Source: Verrucomicrobiota bacterium | GTDB taxonomy: Bacteria; Verrucomicrobiota; Verrucomicrobiia; Limisphaerales; UBA9464 | Length of the DNA stretch: 64,000 nt | Assembly: GCA_017309115.1 (NCBI GenBank) | Contig: JAFLEF010000004.1 | Span: 124,001-188,000 of the forward strand | Reading direction: 5' to 3' | Shown: piece by piece, positions 53,071-61,193 of the stretch | Layout: each line of letters begins with the position of its first letter | Numbering within the stretch: the stretch's first letter is position 1 | Notes under the pieces: model-generated | The model's input: the letters and a program-made list of their open reading frames with translations, nothing else | What the model was told of the DNA's origin: nothing | Database searches by the model: none | Translations under genes and position numbers: made by a program

Positions 53071-56000
53071 ATGCGGTGGTGGCAGACGGTCTGGCTAGGT
53101 TGGCTGATCGTCCAAGGACTGACCTGCCCCGCCCAGGTGCTGCATCTCGACGGGATCGGTTCCTACGTCGAACTACCCGAACGGTTGGGCGAAGATGCGA
53201 TGGAACTGACTCTGGAGATCCGCGCCCAATGGGATCACTTCCTGTACTTTGAAGCACCCCTCCACTTTGGCGACGACCTTCACGGCCTCGGGTTCAATCA
53301 CAACGCCGTGGAACATCGGGTGCCGAAAGTGTTCGTGATGCCTGGAATCCGAACCGCCTACCAGCTGAACGGCGGCCAGATTCTCAACCAGAACGAGTGG
53401 ATCCATCTGGCCGCCACCTTTTCGACGAACGGATTCCGCTTCTACGTCAATGGGGTCTGCCTCGGCACCAACAACACTCCGCTGCCGCCAGGCTTGCTCC
53501 AGCACGCTCCGGCCCGCTGGCTCGGTCGTTCACCCTGGCCCGACAACGGATACTTCCGCGGCGACCTCGACGACGTCGCTATATGGTCTCGGACGTTGTC
53601 CGACACCGAGATTAAAGATCGGGTCCATCAACCGTTGACGGGAACCGAGCCCGGATTGATCGCCGCTTGGACTTTCGACGCACCCGATCCCACCAACGAC
53701 CGGGTCGTCCTCTCCATCGGGCCGCAACGCTTGCCGGCACGACTGCAACGTCAGGCCAAGATCGCGCCAAGTTCGTCCCGGGTGGTCGCCAGGTTTCCCC
53801 CGCCGTCGTTCATCCACGGTCGGGTAACGAACTCGCGAGGACGTCCAGATCCTTCCGTGGTCCGACTCTGGCAGGGATCCCGGGTAATACAGGCAACCAA
53901 GGCCGATGAAACGGGTTCATTCCGTTTCAACCTCCTCGTTCCAGCGGGCGACTATGAATTGGAAGCGACCTCCACCGACGAAGGAACCTGGAGCCCGGTG
54001 CACGTTCAGGCCGGCACGAATCAATCTTCTCAGTTGTCCCTGCAACCCCGCGTGTCGGTAAAAGGAACGCTGACGACCATGCTGAACCGGGCCCAGTCCG
54101 GAGTAGAGATTCAGGCCTGGAGGAAGGTTCCAGCGAGTGATTCGCCCAACGGATTGATCCTGGCCGGCCTGACCATCACAGATCGCGAGGGTCAGTATCA
54201 GTTCGTAAACCTCCGTCCCGGCTCGTATCAGATCCTGTGCGTTCGGCCGACACTTCCGGGATTCTCCAGCCCAGCCGAACAGGCCCAAGTCAGTGGCGAA
54301 GTGTCGAATTCCACCAATACCTTGGTGGCCAACTTTCGACTCCCGCGGCTGGCTTCGTCCCATTCCTGGCGTCGCTACAATCTCAAGGACGGACTACCGG
54401 ACTCCGAAGTCCACGCGATTCTCCCCACCCCGGAAGGATCCCTCTGGGTGGGCACCGGCGCTGGCTTGGCGCGACTCGACAGCAATGGCTTCACCGTCTG
54501 GACCCGGAAGGATGGGCTTCCGTCGGACACCGTCACGGCCCTGACCCTGGACGACCAAGGGACGCTCTGGGTCGGGACCTCCCAGGGAGTGTGCTCCTGG
54601 CTGGACGGACGGTTCATCCCGCAGTCGTCCCCGTCCGCGCCCCAGACTTGGATCAACTCCCTCACCCACACCAAGGACCGAACCCTTTGGGCCGCCACGG
54701 AAACCGGTCTGGCGCGTTGGTCCGGTGGGGCCTGGAACTGGCTGGGGCCCGAATCTGGTCTCCCGGACCGCTTGGTCCGGGGAGTCTGGGGACAACCGGA
54801 CGGTTCACTTCTCATTCGATCGAGTACCCGATACCTCCGGCTCCAGGGCCAAAAACTGGAGTTCTGGCCCGCCGACCGGCCGCTTCCGGGAATGCCCTCG
54901 CAAATGCCCACGTGGTGGAGTCTGGAGTCCCGGACAGACCTTGAATTTCCCTCTTCCCTAATGTGGGCGAGCCAAGGATCCGGTTCGACCTGGAGTGCGT
55001 TTCAGGGCCGACTCGATCACTTCCAGGAGCGATGGTTCCAGATTCCCTGGGAAGACGAGGCCAGGCCGATCGAGATCCTTTCGCTGGGATTGGACTCCCG
55101 CGGATCGCTTTGGCTGGGAACCCGCACTCAAGGTCTGTGGCGCTTCCAAACCGATCTCCCGGAAACCATCAACGATGCCGATGGGCTCCCGGGACGAATC
55201 GTCCGCAACAGTGCCTTGACTCCCGACGGAACGGTCTGGATCGGCTGCGAGGGCGGCTTGGCTTCCTGGAAGCGGGGCGAACTCAAGATCTGGAATGGAG
55301 CCCAGGGACTGGCCGGGCGTCGCATTCTAGCGCTGAAGACCGACCAAAGTGGCACCCTTTGGGTCAGCACGGAACTCGGTCTATTTCGTCGGGAGGAATC
55401 CCGATTCGTGGCCGTCCGAAACTTCACCGCGAACAGCGTTGGCGGAATCTCGGAATCGACGGACGGACAGATCTGGCTGGCGACATCCGGCAACGGAGTT
55501 CTCCGGGGGTCGGAACGGGGCTGGACCCGCTTTGGACTCGAGCGGGGTGTCGCCCACGATTTCACCGTCTCCGTTCTACCCGCCCGAGACGGAACGGTCT
55601 GGATCAACTTCGATCAGGCCTTGTTCAGGCTGAAACGGGACGCCACTGACGTCGTATTTCTTGCCCCGCCCCAGATCTCTGCCGAACCAGTTGTCGTCAT
55701 CACCAACCTGGCGGGGTTCCCACCTGACCGCGGCCAATTTCTGGAGGCTTCCGAGTTGGCCGAATCTCCCGATGGCACCCTGTGGTGTGGGAGTTTTCGA
55801 CACGGTCTGTTACGACACCGCGTCGGGGTCTGGACCCACTTCGGCACCGCCGACGGTTTGCCTTCCATCCGCGTCCAAGCCGTCCACGTGGCTCCGGATG
55901 GCCGGACCTGGTGCGGTACGCCGCGGGGAGCAAGCGTCTTTGACGGGGAATTGTGGAGCACTCTGGATTCCGAGGACGGTCTCGCGGGCGACAGCGTGAA

Positions 56001-57222
56001 CCACATTCGTTCCGACCCGGATGGTTCCTTGTGGTTTGCGACCAGTGCCGGTCTCACCCGGTATCGGCCCGGGCGAATCACTCCCACGGTTCGCCTCCGC
56101 TCGGTGGAGGGCGACGAAGTCCACCAATTCCTGAACGACCTCCCTGTGTTTCCCGCCGCCGCCGTGGTTCGCGTCGTGGCGCAAACCGACGGACGCAATC
56201 GACTGCGCTGGCGGGTGTCCGGACCCGGAGCCAATGGTTTATGGTCAACGCTCTCCGCGAGTCCCAGCTTCAGCTTCCGACCCGAGACACCGGGAGATTA
56301 TACCCTTGAGGTCATGGCGGTGGACCGGGACTTGAACCGCTCCCAACCGGCACTCGTCCAACTCACGGTGGTTTGGCCTTGGTTCCGTAATCCTTGGATT
56401 CTGACGCCCCTCGCTGGCGGCGCCGCGCTGTCCATGGCAGGCATGGGTTGGTTTGCCTGGCGGAACCGCAAGAACCGGCAGGAGTCCGCCCGCCTGCGTC
56501 AGGAAGCCCTCGCCCGCGCGGAACAAGATCGCCTCGGTGCGGAGTTCGCCCGGCAATTGATTCGCACCCAAGAGGCCGAGCGCAGCCGACTGGCGCACGA
56601 ACTTCACGACAGCCTCGGCCAGGAACTTTTGCTCATTCGCAACACCGCCCTACTGGCCGGGAACGGCCACGGGGGAGGCGCGGGCAACGGAGGTGATCGT
56701 TCAGGTCCGCTCACCGACATTGCCGAACGCGCGTCCCGAACCATTGAAGAACTCCGCAACATCGCTTACGCCCTGCGTCCGCAGGAACTCGACCGACTGG
56801 GATTGGTTCGCGCCTTGAAGGTGTTGTGTGAGGAAATGGCCGAGGCGGGCGGACTCATTCTGAACTTCTCGGCGGATTCCTTGAACGGGCCGCTCCCGCC
56901 CGAGATGGAAATCAGTCTCTACCGAGTGGTGCAGGAGGCGCTCAGCAACGTGGTGCACCACGCCCGCGCCACGACCCTGAACCTGCGCCTCAGCACGTCG
57001 GAAGACCGACTGCGAATCACGCTTCGCGACAACGGCATCGGATTCGACACCAGCGGCCGTTCGTCGGAGTCCACCAGTTTGGGCCTGGTCGGAATGGCTG
57101 AACGGATCCGTCTGCTCGGCGGCGGATTCTCCCTCACGTCCCGGCCTCAGGAAGGCACGGTGGTTGACTTTTGGTTACCCCTTCAACGGCCGCGTTCACC
57201 CGAACATCCCCCGAACTCATGA
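53071..57222 (+). CDS. Giant sensor histidine kinase: LamG, carboxypeptidase-regulatory-like, two-component propeller, Y_Y_Y, HisKA_3
   Basis: This encodes 1383 residues from ATG 53071, preceded by AGGGCGG and followed by a signal peptide (WQTVWLGWLIVQGL). A LamG-like domain (about 25-215), a carboxypeptidase-regulatory-like beta domain (about 245-420) and a long two-component-regulator propeller (about 430-1000, blades with LWVGT, DGLPS, GLASW) form the periplasmic sensor. A Y_Y_Y domain (about 1025-1105), a transmembrane helix (about 1113-1133) and the kinase follow: HisKA_3 with H1179 in AHELHDSLGQ and HATPase_c (RDNGIGFD, LGLVGMAER). Similar sensors detect carbohydrates in Bacteroidetes. 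It overlaps its response regulator gene by ATGA. Confidence 0.92.
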   Translation: MRWWQTVWLGWLIVQGLTCPAQVLHLDGIGSYVELPERLGEDAMELTLEIRAQWDHFLYFEAPLHFGDDLHGLGFNHNAVEHRVPKVFVMPGIRTAYQLNGGQILNQNEWIHLAATFSTNGFRFYVNGVCLGTNNTPLPPGLLQHAPARWLGRSPWPDNGYFRGDLDDVAIWSRTLSDTEIKDRVHQPLTGTEPGLIAAWTFDAPDPTNDRVVLSIGPQRLPARLQRQAKIAPSSSRVVARFPPPSFIHGRVTNSRGRPDPSVVRLWQGSRVIQATKADETGSFRFNLLVPAGDYELEATSTDEGTWSPVHVQAGTNQSSQLSLQPRVSVKGTLTTMLNRAQSGVEIQAWRKVPASDSPNGLILAGLTITDREGQYQFVNLRPGSYQILCVRPTLPGFSSPAEQAQVSGEVSNSTNTLVANFRLPRLASSHSWRRYNLKDGLPDSEVHAILPTPEGSLWVGTGAGLARLDSNGFTVWTRKDGLPSDTVTALTLDDQGTLWVGTSQGVCSWLDGRFIPQSSPSAPQTWINSLTHTKDRTLWAATETGLARWSGGAWNWLGPESGLPDRLVRGVWGQPDGSLLIRSSTRYLRLQGQKLEFWPADRPLPGMPSQMPTWWSLESRTDLEFPSSLMWASQGSGSTWSAFQGRLDHFQERWFQIPWEDEARPIEILSLGLDSRGSLWLGTRTQGLWRFQTDLPETINDADGLPGRIVRNSALTPDGTVWIGCEGGLASWKRGELKIWNGAQGLAGRRILALKTDQSGTLWVSTELGLFRREESRFVAVRNFTANSVGGISESTDGQIWLATSGNGVLRGSERGWTRFGLERGVAHDFTVSVLPARDGTVWINFDQALFRLKRDATDVVFLAPPQISAEPVVVITNLAGFPPDRGQFLEASELAESPDGTLWCGSFRHGLLRHRVGVWTHFGTADGLPSIRVQAVHVAPDGRTWCGTPRGASVFDGELWSTLDSEDGLAGDSVNHIRSDPDGSLWFATSAGLTRYRPGRITPTVRLRSVEGDEVHQFLNDLPVFPAAAVVRVVAQTDGRNRLRWRVSGPGANGLWSTLSASPSFSFRPETPGDYTLEVMAVDRDLNRSQPALVQLTVVWPWFRNPWILTPLAGGAALSMAGMGWFAWRNRKNRQESARLRQEALARAEQDRLGAEFARQLIRTQEAERSRLAHELHDSLGQELLLIRNTALLAGNGHGGGAGNGGDRSGPLTDIAERASRTIEELRNIAYALRPQELDRLGLVRALKVLCEEMAEAGGLILNFSADSLNGPLPPEMEISLYRVVQEALSNVVHHARATTLNLRLSTSEDRLRITLRDNGIGFDTSGRSSESTSLGLVGMAERIRLLGGGFSLTSRPQEGTVVDFWLPLQRPRSPEHPPNS

Positions 57223-57884
57223 ATCCCACTCCGACCCGCGTGCTGGTGGTCGACGATCACCCGGTGTTTCGCGCGGGGTTGCGTCAGGTCATCGCGGCCG
57301 ACACCCGCTTCACTGTCATCGGCGAGGCCGGCGACGGACTCGAAGCCCTGCAATGCCTCCGCGAACTGAAGCCCGACGTCATGGTGCTCGACCTCGACCT
57401 GCCTAAACTCGACGGACTCGGCGTCGCCCGGGAACTTCAATCCGCGAAAAACGCGATTCCCATCGTGATCCTCACCATGCACAAGCGGGAGAGCCTGATT
57501 AACGAAGCCGTGGACCTCGGGGTCCGCGGCTTCGTGCTCAAAGACAACACCGTCACGGATCTGCTGGAGTGTTTGCGCGCGGTCGGCCGGGGTGAGTCCT
57601 GGTTCAGTCCGGCGCTGTCATCCGTCTGGGGCCGCCGGCGGTCGCGCCAGACCGCGTTGCAAAAGGAGCAGCCAGGACTGGCCGAGCTCACGACGACCGA
57701 GCGGCAAATTCTGCGCTTGGTGGCGGACAACCTCACCAGCCGGGAAATCGCGGAACGTCAGGGGGTCAGTCCACTCACCGTGGAGACCCACCGCAAAAAC
57801 ATCTGCCGAAAACTCAACCTGGAAGGCAGTCATCCGCTGCTCCAGTTCGCACTCCGTCACCGCTCGGAACTGTTGCAGGGATAG
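57219..57884 (+). CDS. NarL/FixJ-family response regulator
   Basis: This encodes 221 residues from ATG 57219, overlapping the kinase stop. The receiver domain has VVDDHPVFRAGL, the phospho-acceptor Asp in LDLDLPKLDG and a conserved Lys in FVLKDN. The C-terminal LuxR-type helix-turn-helix is LTTTERQILRLVADNLTSREIA with VETHRKNICRKLNL. It is the cognate regulator of the propeller kinase and probably controls secreted functions encoded nearby, though no operator was identified. It ends 1 bp from the convergent next gene. Confidence 0.93.
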   Translation: MNPTPTRVLVVDDHPVFRAGLRQVIAADTRFTVIGEAGDGLEALQCLRELKPDVMVLDLDLPKLDGLGVARELQSAKNAIPIVILTMHKRESLINEAVDLGVRGFVLKDNTVTDLLECLRAVGRGESWFSPALSSVWGRRRSRQTALQKEQPGLAELTTTERQILRLVADNLTSREIAERQGVSPLTVETHRKNICRKLNLEGSHPLLQFALRHRSELLQG

Positions 57885-57885
57885 G

Positions 57886-59457
57886 TCAGGGACTGTTAAC
57901 GGGTTGGCCCAACTGCTTCCCCCATTCCATCGTGGCGACGAACTTGGGCGACTTCCGCGGATCGTCATCCGCGAACTGAAGCAGCCCCCAACTTCCCCAC
58001 TTGCTCCACTGACTCACGCTGGAGAAGTGGCACAGGACATCGCCGCCGTTAGCCTCCCAGGCCGCGTAGTACTTTCGATAGAGTTCCGCCATGCGCGGAT
58101 GAGCATTGGCCGCCAGCAGGAGACGGGTCAGAGCCTCATCGTTCTCCGCACCGGCCACGCCGACAAAATGTTGTCCCGCCTCGTAGGCGATGAGTTTCAA
58201 ACCGTACTTCGTGGCGACCTGACGATTCTCCGTCATCCAGCGAATGCACTCGGGAAGCGCGTTGGTCTCCGCGTAATCGAGGAAGCGATCCACACTCCAC
58301 GAGGCGACTTCGGCTGCGGTCAGACCTTTGCCCTCCTTCGGAATGTTCATCGAAAGGTAAGGCGCGATGGCCAGTGCGTCAGCGTTCCTCCCGGCGTCCT
58401 TCCAACCCGCGATCTGTTGGGCGACGTAACTGTTACCGGCCTGTGAGGGCAGCACGCGAATCAGTCGCTCCCGTCCACCGAGGACTTCCTCCCAGAGGCG
58501 AAAGATCTCCGTGGACCGTTGAGCCGTGTATCGCCACGCCGCCTCCCAGGCGGTTTGGGCCAGGCCCAGTTTCTGACCCTGCTGAGCAGCATAGCGGTTT
58601 TGCTCGAACTGAGCGTTCCAGACTTCGTTGGAGTACTCGAGATAGACCTTCCGCTCGGGATTCAGCTTCGCCTTCACGAGCTTCGCGAATTCCCGGACGT
58701 ACTCGTCGTCGGCCTCGTGCGGAAGACAGAACCAGGCATCCGCCTGAAGCCGATTCGCCAGATCACAGAGCAACTCCACTGGCACGCCCTGACGAGTGAA
58801 CGTCGCGTCTTCGAGATGCGGGCGATCGCTCCAGCGCCGTTGCTTGGAGTTGTTCGTCTCTTGAAAATCCATGAAGCGCACACACGTCACGCCCCGCCAC
58901 CGCGCGAGGAACGTGGGATTCCACGGATTTCGGGAGACGGCCTCAGCGGTAAAGCCCGGCATCAGCACGCGGATGTGGCGTACCGGATCGGCCGGATTGG
59001 TCCGACGCAAACGGAGGAAAAATCCCCCGCCCTGGGAATCCAGATTCACCACCATTCGGCCGGGTCCACTCAAGGTCACCTTTCCCTTGGACAGCTCCAC
59101 CTGGCCATCGCCGTCCCAGAGCACGGTCCACTCGCCACTGGGGTAGTGGCCACCTTCAATCGTGCAGAGTGGCGTCTCGGCAAAACAGTCCGGCTCGAGC
59201 CGTTGCACCCACCCCTTCGAATCCAGCTCCAGTTTCGGACCTTGGCCCCAGCCCGCGCCGTTCTTTTGGCTGATCCACGTGCGCGACAACCGGAACACAT
59301 CCACGAAGGGCAGTTCGGTGTTCCAATCCGCTGGGCCGGCCAGATTGATCCCCAGCGCGGGCTGGGGGCGCGGCTCGGCGGCGACAGCCAAGTGGGATCC
59401 AGCGAGGAACGAACCCAGGACCAGCCAGGAGAGCAAGTGAAGGAGTCGACCATTCAT
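57886..59457 (-). CDS. Secreted glycoside-hydrolase-like protein
   Basis: This encodes 523 residues from ATG 59457, with a signal peptide ending near AVAAEP. The central region has the alternating pattern of a TIM barrel, and VYLEYSNEVWNAQF strongly resembles the segment in cellulose-binding-type and GH-like proteins where a Glu acts in catalysis. Other features are VRFMDFQETN, FCLPHEADD and LIAYEAGQHF, the last offering a second candidate acidic residue. Sugar substrate unknown. Its proximity to the LamG/propeller kinase would fit polysaccharide sensing and use. Confidence 0.7.
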   Translation of the reverse strand: MNGRLLHLLSWLVLGSFLAGSHLAVAAEPRPQPALGINLAGPADWNTELPFVDVFRLSRTWISQKNGAGWGQGPKLELDSKGWVQRLEPDCFAETPLCTIEGGHYPSGEWTVLWDGDGQVELSKGKVTLSGPGRMVVNLDSQGGGFFLRLRRTNPADPVRHIRVLMPGFTAEAVSRNPWNPTFLARWRGVTCVRFMDFQETNNSKQRRWSDRPHLEDATFTRQGVPVELLCDLANRLQADAWFCLPHEADDEYVREFAKLVKAKLNPERKVYLEYSNEVWNAQFEQNRYAAQQGQKLGLAQTAWEAAWRYTAQRSTEIFRLWEEVLGGRERLIRVLPSQAGNSYVAQQIAGWKDAGRNADALAIAPYLSMNIPKEGKGLTAAEVASWSVDRFLDYAETNALPECIRWMTENRQVATKYGLKLIAYEAGQHFVGVAGAENDEALTRLLLAANAHPRMAELYRKYYAAWEANGGDVLCHFSSVSQWSKWGSWGLLQFADDDPRKSPKFVATMEWGKQLGQPVNSP

Positions 59458-59542
59458 AACCGGAGACAGTTGTGCCGCCTTAGGATCGGTTTGGAAAGAA
59501 TGCACGCTTGCGCCCAACTCGGTGGAACCGCCGGAATACGGC

Positions 59543-60961
59543 ATGCGACGTTGGTATCTCGAGCTGGGATTGATCTTGGGACTTGCCTGGCGCGCGGCTG
59601 CCCAAGTCGATCGGATCTTTGAGGGCTTCGAGAACCACGGGCTGGTCGGTGTCGGCCGGATTTCGGCCAGCGCTTTTGATCGCACCGGAAACGGACGGCA
59701 GGATTCCCTGGGCGGCTTTTCCGCCATGGCGGTGGATCCCAGCTCGCTGCGGTACTCGTCCAACCAAATCACCGGGCAACTGATCGGCCTTCCCGATCGC
59801 GGCTTCGGTGACGGCTCCACCGACTACCGGCCGCGTCTGGAGTTCTTCGACTTCAGCTTCACACCCGCCATCGGAACCGGTCCGTTTCCACAGAACCAGC
59901 TTCGCCTCACCAATTCGGCGACACGGATGTTTACCTATCGGGAACGCGGGCGCTGGATTCCCTTCACCGGGCTCGACGCCGATGACTCCGGCCAGACCCG
60001 GGTGCCTCGCGCCCGACCCGACTCACCTGCTGCGGGCCGACGTTCCTTGGACCCGGAGGGCCTCGTTATTCTGCCCGGGAGCGGCTATTGGGTCGCGGAC
60101 GAGTATGGCCCAGCGCTGTACCGATTTGACCGACGAGCTCGTCTCCAGGAAACGCTTTGGCCTCCCGATTCGTTCCTACCCCGTATTGACGGCCGGGTGC
60201 AGTTTACTGCCCAGAAACCTCCGGAGTCGGGACGTCGCAACAACCGCGGTTTCGAAGGATTGACCCTGACCCCCGATAGACGGCGTCTGGTGGCCTTCCT
60301 GCAATCGCCGCTGATGCAGGACGCTGGTGGAAGTAACCGCAGTCAGAACACCCGGATGCTGGAGTTCGATATCGCGCCACGCTCCCCGACTCGCGGGCAA
60401 GTCGTTGGGGACTACGTCTATCCCCTGACCTGGCATGGCAGCCCGAATCAGGATCGGCACACGCCGGTGAGTGAAGTTTTGGCCCTGACCGACACCACCT
60501 TCCTGGCGTTGGAACGCGACGGCTTCGGTCGGGGCAGTCCCACCAACGGCAGTCCCGCCTACAAGCAGATCGTTCTCTTCACCACCCAGGGCGCCACCAA
60601 CTGGGCGCGATCACCGAAGGGAGTTCCGCCCGAGTTCCCGGAGCGAGCACTCAGTGAGGCGGAAGGAGCGATGCGTCGTCGGGAGTTCATCGACCTTACG
60701 GACAGCCGGCAACTGGCCCGGTTCGGACTCAACACCAAGGCCCAACCTGATGAGAACACGCTCTCAGAAAAGTGGGAGGCACTCACCCTGGTGCCACTGC
60801 GGGATCCGACCCGTCCTCGGGACTTCCTGTTGTGGGTGGGCAACGACCACGACTTCAAAGCACCGCAGGTGTGGCACAACGGACAAATCGTCGCGACCAA
60901 CGCCGTGGCGGTGGATCTCATGATCCTGGTTTATCGGGTGACGTTGCCGGGGGTCCAGTGA
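59543..60961 (+). CDS. Secreted esterase-like phytase family protein
   Basis: This encodes 472 residues from ATG 59543 with signal peptide RRWYLELGLILGLAWRAAA. It matches the esterase-like activity of phytase family: GGFSAMAVDP, GLPDRGFGDGSTDYRPRLEF, SLDPEGLVILPGSGYWVADEYGP, NRGFEGLTLTPDRRRL and EVLALTDTTFLALERDG. The fold is a six-bladed propeller and hydrolysis of phosphoesters is proposed for the family, without a defined substrate. The start lies 85 bp from the divergent glycoside-hydrolase-like gene, so they share a promoter region. Confidence 0.85.
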   Translation: MRRWYLELGLILGLAWRAAAQVDRIFEGFENHGLVGVGRISASAFDRTGNGRQDSLGGFSAMAVDPSSLRYSSNQITGQLIGLPDRGFGDGSTDYRPRLEFFDFSFTPAIGTGPFPQNQLRLTNSATRMFTYRERGRWIPFTGLDADDSGQTRVPRARPDSPAAGRRSLDPEGLVILPGSGYWVADEYGPALYRFDRRARLQETLWPPDSFLPRIDGRVQFTAQKPPESGRRNNRGFEGLTLTPDRRRLVAFLQSPLMQDAGGSNRSQNTRMLEFDIAPRSPTRGQVVGDYVYPLTWHGSPNQDRHTPVSEVLALTDTTFLALERDGFGRGSPTNGSPAYKQIVLFTTQGATNWARSPKGVPPEFPERALSEAEGAMRRREFIDLTDSRQLARFGLNTKAQPDENTLSEKWEALTLVPLRDPTRPRDFLLWVGNDHDFKAPQVWHNGQIVATNAVAVDLMILVYRVTLPGVQ

Positions 60962-61057
60962 GAGGAGCGAAAACCGGCAACCGGATCCGCATTGGGACCA
61001 CAAAGCCGTCCGTACTTCTAACGTTCCGATTCACCGGAATTACCTACCCACAAACCA

Positions 61058-61181
61058 GTTGAGAGTTGAAAGTTGAGAGTTGAGAGAAAAGACCTGAATT
61101 CCCGCACGTTAGAAATGCCGATGGGTTTGTGGACACAATGCAGATCCGGTTCACCGGTTTTCGCTGCTCTCAACTCTCAAC
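61058..61181. repeat. Inverted heptad repeats (GTTGARA)x4 and (CTCTCAA)x2
   Basis: GTTGAGA-GTTGAAA-GTTGAGA-GTTGAGA (61058-61085) faces CTCTCAA-CTCTCAA-C (61167-61181), which can pair with it across an ~80-nt loop. The segment CTCTCAACTGGTTTGTG present here (minus strand) recurs at 15054-15070. Between the genes ending at 60961 and 61194 nothing else was seen. Confidence 0.75.
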
Positions 61182-61193
61182 CCGGTCCGTCCC

